Notes: generated by a model from the letters alone, not told the origin. Counted from the stretch's first letter, positions 1 through 7,976 are shown. The stretch: 29,332 bases of DNA from Candidatus Zixiibacteriota bacterium (GCA_023127875.1 JAGMFA010000005.1:1-29332), one strand, 5' to 3'. Program-made: numbers and translations.

Positions 1-1
1 G

Positions 2-325
2 GCAACCATGCTCAGCGTTCTGGCAACTTCGGACAAACTCGAGGAAGCTCTCTCCATCATCTTTAAAGAAACAACCACATTGGGGGTTCGGATTCAAAGA
101 TTAGAAAGAAAAAAACTTGTAAGGGAAGTTATTTCGGTGAAGACAAAATTTGGAGAGATAAGGGTTAAAGTAAGCAAAGTAGGTGAGCAAATCAAAAATA
201 TCGCTCCCGAATATGAAGATTGCAAAGAAATCGCAAGCAGACAACAAATCCCTTTGAAGGATGTATATGATGAGGCCAGAGGGTCTGCTCAAAAAATGTT
301 ATTTGTTGAGAAGAAAACTAATTGA
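2..325 (+). CDS. larC: LarC-family nickel-insertion protein, C-terminal fragment
   Basis: The reading frame is open to the left edge, so this is the 3' end of a longer gene; the ATG at position 8 is internal. About 107 residues remain. They match the C-terminal part of LarC (DUF111), the CTP-dependent protein that inserts nickel into the pincer nucleotide cofactor of lactate racemase and related enzymes. The recognisable stretches are the FRETTTLGVR-like turn (here FKETTTLGVR), a GEIRVKV strand, and the block KNIAPEYEDCKEIA followed by IPLKDVYDEA. The product is cytosolic. The neighbours downstream are unrelated. The family call is strong; whether a larA-type partner exists lies outside the window. 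Confidence 0.85.
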   Translation, partial: ATMLSVLATSDKLEEALSIIFKETTTLGVRIQRLERKKLVREVISVKTKFGEIRVKVSKVGEQIKNIAPEYEDCKEIASRQQIPLKDVYDEARGSAQKMLFVEKKTN

Positions 326-463
326 GAAGGCAAAACCTATTCATATAATGCTTTTTTCTTTTAAAGATGTGCTGTTTCATGTCGGAGAGAGTGCGACCTG
401 TTGGTGTTTGACTCCACTAAATTGGAGATGAGCCAAAAATTTTTTAAAAAGGAGATGAAGAAT

Positions 464-979
464 GTGAATGTTTTCGATGCAATAAAACTCAGAAGAAGCA
501 TCCGGGGTTTTAAAGATAAGTCGATCGAGGAAGAGAAACTTTTGCGAGTCCTCGAGGCGGGAAGATTGGCTCCCTCCGCCAAAAACCGCCAGGAATGGAG
601 ATATGTAGTGGTCAAAGATAAGGAACTCCGCAGAAAGATCGCGGTGGCATCAAATAATCAATATTTCATTGCTGAGGCGCCAGTGGTCATTGTAGGATGT
701 GCCACCATGGTGGATTATGTCCTTTCCTGCGGTCAGCCAGCCTATACCATAGATGTATCTATCTCCATGGATCACATGACCCTTCAGGCGGTGGAGGAAG
801 GATTGGGAACCTGCTGGATCGGTTTCTTCAAAGAGGATGAGGTGAAAAAGATTTTGAATATCCCACAGGAAATGAGAGTGGTGGAGATCATGCCTTTGGG
901 TTATCCCAAATTTCTTCCAGAGCCTAAGCCCAGAAAAAAGCTTCAAGAGATTGTCTTCTACGATAAATATCAAAGATAA
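464..979 (+). CDS. Nitroreductase-family FMN oxidoreductase
   Basis: The protein has about 171 residues and belongs to the FMN-dependent nitroreductase fold. The N-terminus carries DAIKLRRSIRGF, the usual FMN-phosphate-binding RRS(I/V)R motif, then LEAGRLAPSAKNRQEW, the second FMN segment. The middle has DVSISMDHMTLQAVEEGLGTCWIG, the dimer-interface helix with the family's A.E.GLGTCW signature, and a late PLGYP motif. I chose the GTG at 464 because a strong AAAAAGGAG lies 9 bases upstream; an ATG at 455 and a TTG at 401 are in frame but overlap or precede that site. Such enzymes reduce nitro, quinone or flavin substrates with NAD(P)H; the real substrate cannot be read from sequence. It is probably a single-gene unit ending at the hairpin near 1080. 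Confidence 0.85.
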   Translation: MNVFDAIKLRRSIRGFKDKSIEEEKLLRVLEAGRLAPSAKNRQEWRYVVVKDKELRRKIAVASNNQYFIAEAPVVIVGCATMVDYVLSCGQPAYTIDVSISMDHMTLQAVEEGLGTCWIGFFKEDEVKKILNIPQEMRVVEIMPLGYPKFLPEPKPRKKLQEIVFYDKYQR

Positions 980-1079
980 CCTGCACAAAAAATTTAAAGC
1001 ACCGAACAATATTTGTGCACCAGGCAAAACGAGCATCTGATTTTAAGCTTTAAATCATCAGCATATTTTGTTATAATAT

Positions 1080-1114
1080 AGCCACTTACCGTGATGTGTA
1101 AGTGGCTTTGTTTT
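1080..1114 (+). terminator. Rho-independent terminator after the nitroreductase
   Basis: A perfect 10-bp stem (AGCCACTTAC at 1080-1089 with GTAAGTGGCT at 1098-1107) closes an 8-base loop and is followed by TTGTTTT. It lies 100 bases after the nitroreductase stop. The rest of the gap up to 1322 shows no gene and only a weak promoter-like pair (TTGACT at 1248, TTAGAT at 1270). Confidence 0.75.
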
Positions 1115-1322
1115 GATGGCATGATTGTTGCTTTTCTTCTGTTGATGGATGGCGCGAAGTGCCACCTGAAATAGAAATGGATGTTTTTGCATTTGAAAAA
1201 TCGTGGTTGTGTTATGAAGTTTACTGGGAGTTTCCCCCTCTTTTTGATTGACTAATGGTGAGGAATTGGTTAGATTTGACCAAAATTAAAAAAAGTGAGG
1301 TCATCAGAAAGAGGAGGGAAAG

Positions 1323-2117
1323 ATGACAAGCAGAACAGGAAGACTAATTTTACTTTTGTTTTTTATGTTTAATACGTCGGTATTTGCTCAGGAAAGTCAG
1401 ACGGTCACCGGAGTTCAGAAGGTGCCCAGCCTTCAGCCCCGGAGGTTGGTCGACTGCCCCACAGCCGGGCTTTTGCCGCGGGCAAGCTTTGATTTCGATA
1501 TCAGGATATATCCTCAGGGAGGAGTGATATTTGGTATCGACGTTGGATTGATGAGAAGGTTTATGGTGGGCATGTCCTTTGGTGGCGAGAATGTAATCGG
1601 TGAAGGTGACCCGGATTGGAATCCCAGAATAGAATTTGCCGCCAAATATAGATTGATTAACGAAAGTTGGTCTCTTCCCGCTTTTGTGATCGGCTACGAT
1701 TCTCAGGGTGACGGAGCTTATGACGACAGCTTAGACAGATACGTGTATAAATCAAAAGGTTTTTATGCGGTGATGAGCAAAGGATACATAATGGGCGAAT
1801 TCCCCATAGGAGTTCATGCAGGAGTAAATTATAGCCTGGAAAATGATGACGAGGACAAAGACATCTCCGTCTTTTTTGGAGCAGACCTTTTGATTGGCGA
1901 TAATCTGGGTCTGGTGGCAGAGTATGACTTAGGCTCAAATGACGATAAAGCCAAAGAACTTTTTGGGCGAGGATATGGCTATCTCAATGTTGGAATTCAA
2001 TGGATTTTTTCTAAGAGATTGTTTTTGCAGTTTAACCTGAAAAATTTATTGCTCAATCGAAAAGAGGTGAGCACCTGGGGGAGAGGATTTAGAATTGTCT
2101 ATTTTGAGTCGTTCTAA
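1323..2117 (+). CDS. YjbH-like outer-membrane beta-barrel protein
   Basis: This is a 264-aa exported protein. Residues 1-22 form a signal peptide (basic start, a hydrophobic run LILLLFFMF, cleavage after VFA). The mature part begins with a short linker, then PTAGLLPRASFDFDIRIYPQGG, followed by alternating hydrophobic/polar strands ending in an aromatic residue (IVYFESF), typical of an outer-membrane barrel. The PTAGLLPR...FDFDIR and GENVIGEGDPDWNPR blocks recur, as I recall them, in a YjbH-like family of uncharacterised barrels in candidate phyla. The start is set by GAGGAGGGAAAG directly upstream. No role can be assigned beyond a barrel in the outer membrane; polysaccharide export is a possibility only by the YjbH analogy. 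Confidence 0.7.
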   Translation: MTSRTGRLILLLFFMFNTSVFAQESQTVTGVQKVPSLQPRRLVDCPTAGLLPRASFDFDIRIYPQGGVIFGIDVGLMRRFMVGMSFGGENVIGEGDPDWNPRIEFAAKYRLINESWSLPAFVIGYDSQGDGAYDDSLDRYVYKSKGFYAVMSKGYIMGEFPIGVHAGVNYSLENDDEDKDISVFFGADLLIGDNLGLVAEYDLGSNDDKAKELFGRGYGYLNVGIQWIFSKRLFLQFNLKNLLLNRKEVSTWGRGFRIVYFESF

Positions 2118-2152
2118 GAACTTGAGTTAGCTTCTTAGACTATCCGAAAAAT

Positions 2153-2281
2153 AGTCGCGTAGCCCCGCCTCTGGCGGGGCACCGAGGCGTAAAGCCTCGG
2201 CTACGCGCTGTCCTAACTTTTAAGTCGCGTAGCCCCGCCTCTGGCGGGGCACCGAGGCGTAAAGCCTCGGCTACGCGCTGT
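2153..2281. repeat. Two direct copies of a 59-bp palindromic repeat
   Basis: Two identical 59-bp copies (2153-2211 and 2223-2281) are spaced 70 bp start to start. Each is an imperfect palindrome: GCGTAGC at its left end pairs with GCTACGC at its right end, and inside are two smaller hairpins, CCCGCC/GGCGGG and GAGGC/GCCTC. Related elements with the same GCGTAGC/GCTACGC ends occur at 13707 and 17903, and half-elements at 11748 and 29271. This is a dispersed REP-like family. It fills the gap between two envelope genes and leaves no room for a coding sequence. Confidence 0.9.
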
Positions 2282-2353
2282 TGGAAAGAATAGTTTTGAA
2301 CCGGAAGTCTGCCATTGGGACGCACGATGTTGAAAAATCGATACAAGATTCTC

Positions 2354-2417
2354 GCAGGCTAAAGCCTGCGGCTACAGCGCATTCAGTAAAAAAAGGTAGC
2401 CGCAACCTTCAGGTTGC
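2354..2417. repeat. Triple-hairpin palindromic repeat
   Basis: Three nested or adjacent inverted repeats lie here: GCAGGCT/AGCCTGC (2354-2369), GCAACCT/AGGTTGC (2402-2417), and GCGGCTAC (2368-2375) pairing with GTAGCCGC (2396-2403). It resembles the repeat family at 2153 in composition but not in exact sequence. From 2418 to 2574 I see no further structure or gene. Confidence 0.75.
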
Positions 2418-2590
2418 GCTAACAACAAAATAACCTGAATTATGTGGAAGCTTTATTTAACTCTCAAGATTTGTTTTACGAAGAAATAGAGACTGTGTTA
2501 TTCTGACCGATCACTCGTAAATATAATAGTAAGATGGATAGGCACACATGGCAAGAAGACCGTAAACTATCAATGAGGTGATAAAACGTG

Positions 2591-3130
2591 ATGAAGAAAA
2601 AGATTGTTATGTTAGGCATACTTCTGATGATCTTGGGAATAATGGGAATCGGATGTTATACCGTGATCACCCACCCCCGGGTTGAGGGGGAGGAGGGAGA
2701 AGTATTTGAACACACCGGGCGCTACTATCGAGAGCACTGCACAGACTGCCACGGGGACTACCACAGCTATCCATACGGATTTTATTATGGTTACTATCCG
2801 GATTATTACTGGAGCTATCCCCGCTGGGGACACTATTATGCTTACCCCTGGTGGTGGGATCGGTATTGGTGGGATGATGATTACTACTATTACGATGACG
2901 ATGAGTATGATCCTGTGAGTGCAGAAAAGGCAGAAAGGAGAAGGGGATTAGCACCTCCTTATGTTCGTCCTGAGGGAACTTCCTCCGCGCCCCTTGTCAA
3001 TCCCAACCCCGCAAAAGAGAAAGAATCGCATGAGATAAAAGACAAACTTAAACCTATAAAAATAGAGACAAAACAGGAACAAAAAAAGCAAGAAAAACCC
3101 AAGGGGGAAAAAGCTAAGAAACGACGATAG
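2591..3130 (+). CDS. Tyr/Trp-rich lipoprotein with one CxxCH motif
   Basis: I do not recognise this 179-aa protein as a named family. Residues 1-21 are a lipoprotein signal with lipobox GIGC; Cys22 would be the lipidated residue. Residues 50-54 are CTDCH, a canonical c-type haem attachment motif, but only one copy. Residues about 57-107 are extraordinarily aromatic: runs of Tyr and Trp with Gly, Pro and a block of Asp. The last 40 residues are Lys/Glu/Gln-rich and probably disordered. The ATG at 2591 is preferred, 10 bases after GAGGTG; a GTG one codon upstream is equally possible. It precedes the barrel gene at 3187 by 56 bases, so the two may be co-transcribed. It could be a cell-envelope cytochrome-like protein or a surface-aromatic adhesive layer; neither is shown. 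Confidence 0.75.
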   Translation: MKKKIVMLGILLMILGIMGIGCYTVITHPRVEGEEGEVFEHTGRYYREHCTDCHGDYHSYPYGFYYGYYPDYYWSYPRWGHYYAYPWWWDRYWWDDDYYYYDDDEYDPVSAEKAERRRGLAPPYVRPEGTSSAPLVNPNPAKEKESHEIKDKLKPIKIETKQEQKKQEKPKGEKAKKRR

Positions 3131-3186
3131 TTGAATACACTTACTCGGAGATTCATCTAACTGAGGACCTACCAGAGGTGATGCAG

Positions 3187-4467
3187 ATGCTAAAGAGAAT
3201 GGGAATTATAATAGCGGTTCTGTTTTGTTGGTTTTTCCAAAATGCTCATGCACAGGAATGGGAGCAACCGGATGTAAATGAACCTTCTGCTGGCAACTTT
3301 TTCGGCGTGAGTGCCAGAGCAATGGGCATGGGAGGGGCGTATATTGCAGTTGCAAATGATGCAACAGCATTGGTATATAACCCAGCAGGGTTGGCACAAG
3401 TGAAAAGAATCGAGTTTTCCGGAGGACTTTCGCATCAAAGGCTGAGGAATAAAACCGGTTCTCTCGAATTCACTACTCCTCATTTCAACCATAGCTTCCT
3501 GCAAACAAATACTCGCTTCAGTTCAGCCAACATAGTCTTACCTGTGCCAACCTACAGGGGAAGTTTAGTTTTGGCTCTGGGAGTAAACCGGATAGGGAGC
3601 TTTGACAGAACTCTTCAGTATGTTAACTTGGAAAAGAATGATAGTGTTACAATATCTGAATCTGGAGGGTTATATGCTTGGTCGTTTGGAGGGGGCATAG
3701 ATTTATCTCCACAGGTTTCCGTTGGAGCGGCTCTCAATTTCTGGAGTGGAAAATATGATTATGCACTATTAGCGGACAGTACCTACGACGAGGGAACTGA
3801 ATCCTGGAGATACCGATGGGATGATGCCATCACTGATCGGTATTCTGGCTTCAATGTAAAGCTGGGAACTCGAATTCAACCCAACAAATTTTTGGTCATC
3901 GGAGGAACCATAGAAACGCCGGTGACTTACACTATTAAAGAAGAGTGGTTACAGCTCACCGACACGGTTTTTTACAGACCCTCCTACGACTGGAAAGAAT
4001 ATCCTCCAATAGAAGGAAATTCAGAATACAAGTTTACTTTGCCTTTTATTCTTGGATTTGGAACTGCCATCAATGTAAAGAATGTGATTCTGGCTGCAGA
4101 CTTGAACTATGCTGGTTGGACGGAAATCGAGTACAAAAGGTTTTTTCCGCGGTCCAGCGCTAATAGGGTTATAAGGGAAGTCTATAAAGAGGTACTTCGC
4201 TGGCATATCGGCGCAGAGTATACGATTGCTCAAATTGGAACCAGTCTCCGGGCAGGATATTTCCAGAATCCGTTTCCATTCAAGTCACCTTGGATCAAAT
4301 CTGACCGACATTACTTTACCGGAGGCTTTGGCATTCTAATTGACCAGGTTACGACGATTGATGTGGCTTTAGTACATGGCAATTGGGAAATAAATGATTT
4401 CTCAAAAGACTTAGCTTCGAAATACATCACAAATCAAATCTTTGTTTCCGTGGCATATCGACTTTAG
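3187..4467 (+). CDS. FadL/PorV-like outer-membrane barrel protein
   Basis: This is a 426-aa exported protein. Residues 1-23 are a signal peptide (hydrophobic GIIIAVLFCWFFQ, cleavage after AHA). The mature start contains SARAMGMGGAYIAVANDATALVYNPAGLA, which is the diagnostic N-terminal segment of the OmpP1/FadL and PorV/UPF0164-type barrels. The remainder is a chain of amphipathic strands with aromatic girdle residues, ending in VSVAYRL as expected for a barrel terminus. I place the start at the ATG at 3187, six bases after GAGGTG, rather than at the upstream GTG or ATG codons that overlap that site. Family members carry hydrophobic solutes or act as a type IX-secretion scaffold; which applies here is not visible. 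Confidence 0.8.
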   Translation: MLKRMGIIIAVLFCWFFQNAHAQEWEQPDVNEPSAGNFFGVSARAMGMGGAYIAVANDATALVYNPAGLAQVKRIEFSGGLSHQRLRNKTGSLEFTTPHFNHSFLQTNTRFSSANIVLPVPTYRGSLVLALGVNRIGSFDRTLQYVNLEKNDSVTISESGGLYAWSFGGGIDLSPQVSVGAALNFWSGKYDYALLADSTYDEGTESWRYRWDDAITDRYSGFNVKLGTRIQPNKFLVIGGTIETPVTYTIKEEWLQLTDTVFYRPSYDWKEYPPIEGNSEYKFTLPFILGFGTAINVKNVILAADLNYAGWTEIEYKRFFPRSSANRVIREVYKEVLRWHIGAEYTIAQIGTSLRAGYFQNPFPFKSPWIKSDRHYFTGGFGILIDQVTTIDVALVHGNWEINDFSKDLASKYITNQIFVSVAYRL

Positions 4468-4598
4468 GCATCTATAAGCCTTCCTTTGTTTTGTGACTCT
4501 CCTCACTATTCTCCTAAAAGTTCAAATTCTGAACAGATGCCTTTTACATAGAATTTAGATTGTAGATGTTCATATAAACCTTGAGATTCAATTCATTG

Positions 4599-4693
4599 GG
4601 CTCGATGAATCGAGCAACTATAATTGTAGGCTCGATAAATCGAGCAACTATAATTGTAGGCTCGATAAATCGAGCAACTACAATTGTAGTTGC
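4599..4693. repeat. Three 30-bp tandem repeats ending in a perfect palindrome
   Basis: A 30-bp unit beginning GGCTCGATRAATCGAGCAAC is repeated three times without spacers (4599-4628, 4629-4658, 4659-4688). Each unit contains the inverted repeat CTCGAT/ATCGAG. The last unit differs by one base and runs into a 20-bp perfect palindrome at 4674-4693. The absence of spacers rules out a CRISPR array. It sits downstream of the barrel gene and may act as a transcription barrier or be a repetitive-element remnant. Confidence 0.85.
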
Positions 4694-4746
4694 CCAATTA
4701 TGGTTATCAACTAATTATCTTGGCGATTTGGAAAAGAGTAAGAAAA

Positions 4747-4775
4747 GGAGTGCGCAAGCTTCGCTTCCGCACTCC
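4747..4775. repeat. Hairpin GGAGTGCG/CGCACTCC
   Basis: An 8-bp perfect stem, GGAGTGCG at 4747-4754 and CGCACTCC at 4768-4775, encloses a 13-base loop. There is no T-run after it. From 4776 to 5060 I see no gene; the region is AT-rich and must contain the promoter of the sigma-factor operon, which I cannot pin down. Confidence 0.55.
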
Positions 4776-5071
4776 AAAGCGAATTTGTCAAATTAAATAG
4801 TTGGTGACCATTATTGAGCATAAAAAATAACTGAGTATCATTTTTTTTAAATATCAGATTCTCATAAGGAAAGCCTTTTCCTTTAGGATCAATCCTGTTC
4901 TTTCACATCAAAACTTTCTTTTTGTGATACCGTAGTAAAATAAGGCATAAAGAAAATCCTGGTTTTTTCAGGCTTAAAAAGAATATTTGTTCAGGACTTA
5001 TTTGGCGCGAACAAAACCAGGGAACTTTTCTGTGTTTGGATTGTATACCTTTCAGGAAGAGGAGAAAGAGA

Positions 5072-5710
5072 GTGCCAACTCCAGAGCATGTGCCGAACCG
5101 AAAGTGGCGGGTCTCCGATCCTATGGATTCTACGGATAAGGAGCTTCTGGCAAGGGTGAAGGCGAACGATACGACTGCCTTCACTGTGCTGGTGGATCGG
5201 TACAAGGTAAGGTTATTTAATCTGATCTATCGGATGTTGCAAAACAGAGAGGAGGCTGAAGATATATTGCAGGAGACCTTTTTGAGGGTGTTTAAGGAAA
5301 AAGAAAGCTATGATCCAACTTACGCTTTCTCCACCTGGATTTATACCATAGCTTTAAACCTTTGCCGAAATGAGTTGAAACGGAAGAAAAGATTTAAATT
5401 CTTTGGGATAGATCTGATAAAAGACGATCGCAGATACGCGGTTGAAGATAGGGGAAATAAGAATTGTTTAAGCTCCACCTTAGAGAAGGCAATTGCATCT
5501 CTGCCGGTCAAATATCGCACCGTATTTTTGTTAAGGGAGGTCAATCAGCTTTCTTATGAGGAGATGTCTCAATCGTTGAGTATACCGTTGGGCACCGTGA
5601 AATCAAGGGTTAACCGGGCCCGGCTCATGCTCAGAGAGAAACTGAAGCCAAAATTAAAGGAACATTATGAACTGTCGAAAAGTTCGCCGATACCTATTTG
5701 GCTATTTTAA
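5072..5710 (+). CDS. ECF (sigma-E type) RNA polymerase sigma factor
   Basis: The 212-aa product is a two-domain ECF sigma factor. Region 2 is seen in YRMLQNREEAEDILQETFLR and AFSTWIYTIALNLCRN (the -10 recognition helices). Region 4 is LPVKYRTVFLLREV followed by the helix-turn-helix MSQSLSIPLGTVKSRVNRAR (-35 recognition). I chose the GTG at 5072 because GGAG sits 7 bases upstream; the ATG at 5123 has no ribosome site, and the TTG at 5036 adds a basic extension. The gene overlaps the downstream anti-sigma gene by 44 bases. With anti-sigma and an HtrA-like protein behind it, it most resembles an envelope-stress regulator of the RpoE type. Its promoter targets are not visible here. Confidence 0.9.
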   Translation: MPTPEHVPNRKWRVSDPMDSTDKELLARVKANDTTAFTVLVDRYKVRLFNLIYRMLQNREEAEDILQETFLRVFKEKESYDPTYAFSTWIYTIALNLCRNELKRKKRFKFFGIDLIKDDRRYAVEDRGNKNCLSSTLEKAIASLPVKYRTVFLLREVNQLSYEEMSQSLSIPLGTVKSRVNRARLMLREKLKPKLKEHYELSKSSPIPIWLF

Positions 5711-6368
5711 ACAGGAACTCTCCCCAGAGGAGACAGAAAAAATCAAAGCCCACCTGGAGAGTTGTCCTGAGTGTGCTAAAGAGGCGAGGGAGATCGAAAG
5801 GATAGACCTTCTGCTGAAGGATGATCTGGAAACTTTCGTTCCTTCAGCTAATTTCAATAAAAAACTTTTGGCAAAAATCCAGACGCTCTCCTCTGATGCA
5901 GAGGTGAGCCACGAGAGAAGTTGGTGGCAGAAACTTCTGCATGAAGTATTCCCTTCGATAAAACTTAGATGGGCTCTGGTGGGTGCAGTTTCGACCATAA
6001 TTCTGGCTTGGGTAGTTGTTTCTACTAAGAAACCGGATCATATCCAGCCAGAATTTCTCTCCCAGAACGACAGCGAGGTGGAGAGCCAGATCCCGCTTGG
6101 TTCTGAAGATATAACGGATTCAGCATATCAAGATTTCTTAAAGCAGTTGGTAAAAACTTCCACCCTGAAAGATAGAAGGGCTTTCGTCATCGACAATTTC
6201 AGCTTTTCTGCCAGTGGAGGAGAGGATGGAAGGATTCGACCAGAGAATCTACACAAGAAATTTGTTATCGAAAAGAGGTCGTATCTGCCTGCAAGGAGAA
6301 GAACGGGAAATCACTATGTGCTTCCCGTGGTTTCGTCTCAGCCAGCATCTCAGAAGAAAGATTACTGA
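5667..6368 (+). CDS. Zinc-finger (HC2) transmembrane anti-sigma factor
   Basis: The 233-aa protein starts with an anti-sigma zinc-finger domain: Cys3, then HLESCPEC with His29, Cys33 and Cys36, the H-x3-C-x2-C pattern of zf-HC2 (RsrA/ChrR-like). A single transmembrane helix follows at about residues 102-120 (ALVGAVSTIILAWVVVST), placing the zinc finger in the cytosol and about 110 residues outside the membrane. The C-terminal part is polar and not recognisable. The ATG at 5667 has AAAGG 6 bases upstream, and the coding start overlaps the sigma gene by 44 bases, which suggests translational coupling and stoichiometric expression. It presumably holds the sigma factor inactive until an envelope signal releases it. 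Confidence 0.85.
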   Translation: MNCRKVRRYLFGYFKQELSPEETEKIKAHLESCPECAKEAREIERIDLLLKDDLETFVPSANFNKKLLAKIQTLSSDAEVSHERSWWQKLLHEVFPSIKLRWALVGAVSTIILAWVVVSTKKPDHIQPEFLSQNDSEVESQIPLGSEDITDSAYQDFLKQLVKTSTLKDRRAFVIDNFSFSASGGEDGRIRPENLHKKFVIEKRSYLPARRRTGNHYVLPVVSSQPASQKKDY

Positions 6369-6445
6369 TAATTAATGCTTCCGGATTTGAACGTTTTTGA
6401 GGGCTTCAGTATGGATAGTGGCAGGCTGATTGAAAGGAGAGGCAA

Positions 6446-7765
6446 ATGAAAATTAGATATTCAGTTTTGGTATTAGGGTTGATATTTTGTGTTTTTCTTT
6501 TGAGTTGGACCAAACCAGGTTATGCCCAGCGTAAGGTATTATCTTCACTGGAGGAGGATATCACCAGCCTGGTAGAGTCTATAAAGCCCTCTCTGGTAAC
6601 CATTGAGACGGAGAGCTATGCCGTCAAGGGTAAAAAAAGGAGAGACATACCCTCCACTTTTGTGGGATCAGGGATCATCTACACTTCCGACGGATATATC
6701 CTTACTTCAGCCAGCGTGGTGGGAAGAATGAGAAGCTTCAGGGTGACTTTACCGGATAACAAATCGCTAAAAGGCAAGTTGGTGGGAACAGATGAAGAGT
6801 CAAATTTAGCTGTCCTGAAGATAGAGACAACTGACCTGATTCCGGCTAAGTTGGGAAATTCAGATAAAATCAGAGTTGGGGCGTGGCTCACTGTGGTAGG
6901 AAATTCATACGGACTTCCCAATGCCGTAGCTTTGGGATTGGTTAATGGGGTAAGAGAGGACGGGTTCATTCAGATGAGTGCCAACGTCAGTCCGGGAAAT
7001 AGCGGTGGGCCTGTGCTGGATACCTATGGGAGGGTGATCGGTCTGGTTTCCGCCAAGTTATCTGAATCTTCTTACATCCGTGCCATGACGTTTTACAGTG
7101 ACAAGAAGGGAGAGAAAGCAATTTACATCCCGCCGCGGGAGATTGAAATTCCCTCCTCGGGGATCAGCCTGGCTTTACCAGCAAATAAGGTTAAGGCGAT
7201 AGCGGAGCAGATAATCAAATACGGAACTGTCAGGCGGGGTTATCTGGGAATATATCCCGATGATTTAGATCGGAGCTTTTCTGAAAAATATAATGTTCAT
7301 GCAGGTATACTCGTTAGTGAGGTGGTGGAGGGGAGCCCTGCAGAAAAGGCGGGTCTGGAAGATGGTGATGTGGTCATCACGTTTGGAGGGACCGAGATTG
7401 AAAACGTAGCACACATCCGTCAGCTCATTAAGAGTAAGGGAGCTGATGCACAGGTAGAATTGAAGATCATCAGAGAAGGTGAAATAAATAAACTGACTGC
7501 TGTCTTGGGTGAGGCAAAACCTGCCTATAGCTATTCCTGGATGACAGACTTCGAGTTTCCGGAACCTCCGGAGGCTCCAGAGCCTTCGCCGGAGGAATTC
7601 TATTACCAACAAGCGAGCGATTACCTGCAGGAAGTTCAAGGTTGGACAAATCAGGAGAAAGAGTCGCTGGACGAATTACGGCAAGAGCTAAAGAAACTTA
7701 CCGAAGAAATGAAGAAAATGAGCGAAGAGCTGGAGAGACTCAAACGGGAGAAATCAAAAGAGTAA
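6446..7765 (+). CDS. HtrA/DegP-like PDZ protein lacking catalytic His and Asp
   Basis: This is a 439-aa exported protein of the S1C trypsin-like family. A signal peptide covers residues 1-27 (cleavage after GYA). The protease fold runs to about 255, one PDZ domain spans about 265-348, a Pro/Glu-rich linker follows, and residues 400-439 form a charged coiled coil. The serine site is intact: GNSGGP with Ser186. The His position, normally in TNxHVV, reads TSASVV, so Ser90 replaces His. The Asp position, normally in DLAVLKI, reads NLAVLKI, so Asn120 replaces Asp. It is therefore unlikely to be an active serine protease. It lies 77 bases after the anti-sigma gene and probably belongs to the same envelope-stress unit, perhaps as a chaperone or peptide sensor through the PDZ domain. 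The start ATG has GGAGAGGC upstream. Confidence 0.85.
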   Translation: MKIRYSVLVLGLIFCVFLLSWTKPGYAQRKVLSSLEEDITSLVESIKPSLVTIETESYAVKGKKRRDIPSTFVGSGIIYTSDGYILTSASVVGRMRSFRVTLPDNKSLKGKLVGTDEESNLAVLKIETTDLIPAKLGNSDKIRVGAWLTVVGNSYGLPNAVALGLVNGVREDGFIQMSANVSPGNSGGPVLDTYGRVIGLVSAKLSESSYIRAMTFYSDKKGEKAIYIPPREIEIPSSGISLALPANKVKAIAEQIIKYGTVRRGYLGIYPDDLDRSFSEKYNVHAGILVSEVVEGSPAEKAGLEDGDVVITFGGTEIENVAHIRQLIKSKGADAQVELKIIREGEINKLTAVLGEAKPAYSYSWMTDFEFPEPPEAPEPSPEEFYYQQASDYLQEVQGWTNQEKESLDELRQELKKLTEEMKKMSEELERLKREKSKE

Positions 7766-7820
7766 AATTGACCACCACTTTTTTAGGCTACTCATAACTT
7801 TTATTAGTCTTTCACTGAGA

Positions 7821-7933
7821 TCTCTGAAAAACTCACCTCACAGGGCTGGAAGCCCTGCCTACTGGAGCAAAAGATGTTGATTTTCGTAGGTCGGGCACCC
7901 ATGTCCGATCCTTCTTTTCCACTTTTTCAGAGA
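7821..7933. repeat. Inverted-repeat-bounded intergenic element
   Basis: TCTCTGAAAAA at 7821-7831 and its perfect complement TTTTTCAGAGA at 7923-7933 bracket about 90 bases. Inside are the hairpin CAGGGCT/AGCCCTG and a GTAGGTCGGGC-type segment. The terminal inverted repeats and lack of coding capacity make it look like a small non-autonomous mobile element. It lies between the HtrA-like gene and the tRNA promoter. Confidence 0.6.
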
Positions 7934-7948
7934 CCTCTCACTATTTTC

Positions 7949-7976
7949 TTGACAAATCCCTGCAAACTTATATATT
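7949..7976 (+). promoter_or_regulatory. Sigma-70-type promoter of tRNA-Asn
   Basis: A perfect TTGACA (7949-7954) and TATATT (7971-7976) are separated by 16 bases. The expected start point near 7983 is about 20 bases before the mature tRNA 5' end. It is among the best consensus promoters in the window. Confidence 0.75.

Noticed and set aside
1049..1077. Promoter with TATAAT at 1072-1077
   Set aside because: The -35 (TTTAAA) is weak and transcription would start inside the terminator hairpin, so it is unlikely to make a useful RNA.
2140..2346. 68-codon minus-strand frame
   Set aside because: It lies inside the palindromic repeats and has no coding character.
4599..4693. Possible CRISPR array
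   Set aside because: The 30-bp repeats abut each other with no spacers, and no cas gene is present.
4581..4796. 71-codon plus-strand frame over the tandem repeats
   Set aside because: The protein is the translated 30-bp repeat (RATIIVGSIN three times) with no ribosome site; it is a repeat artefact.
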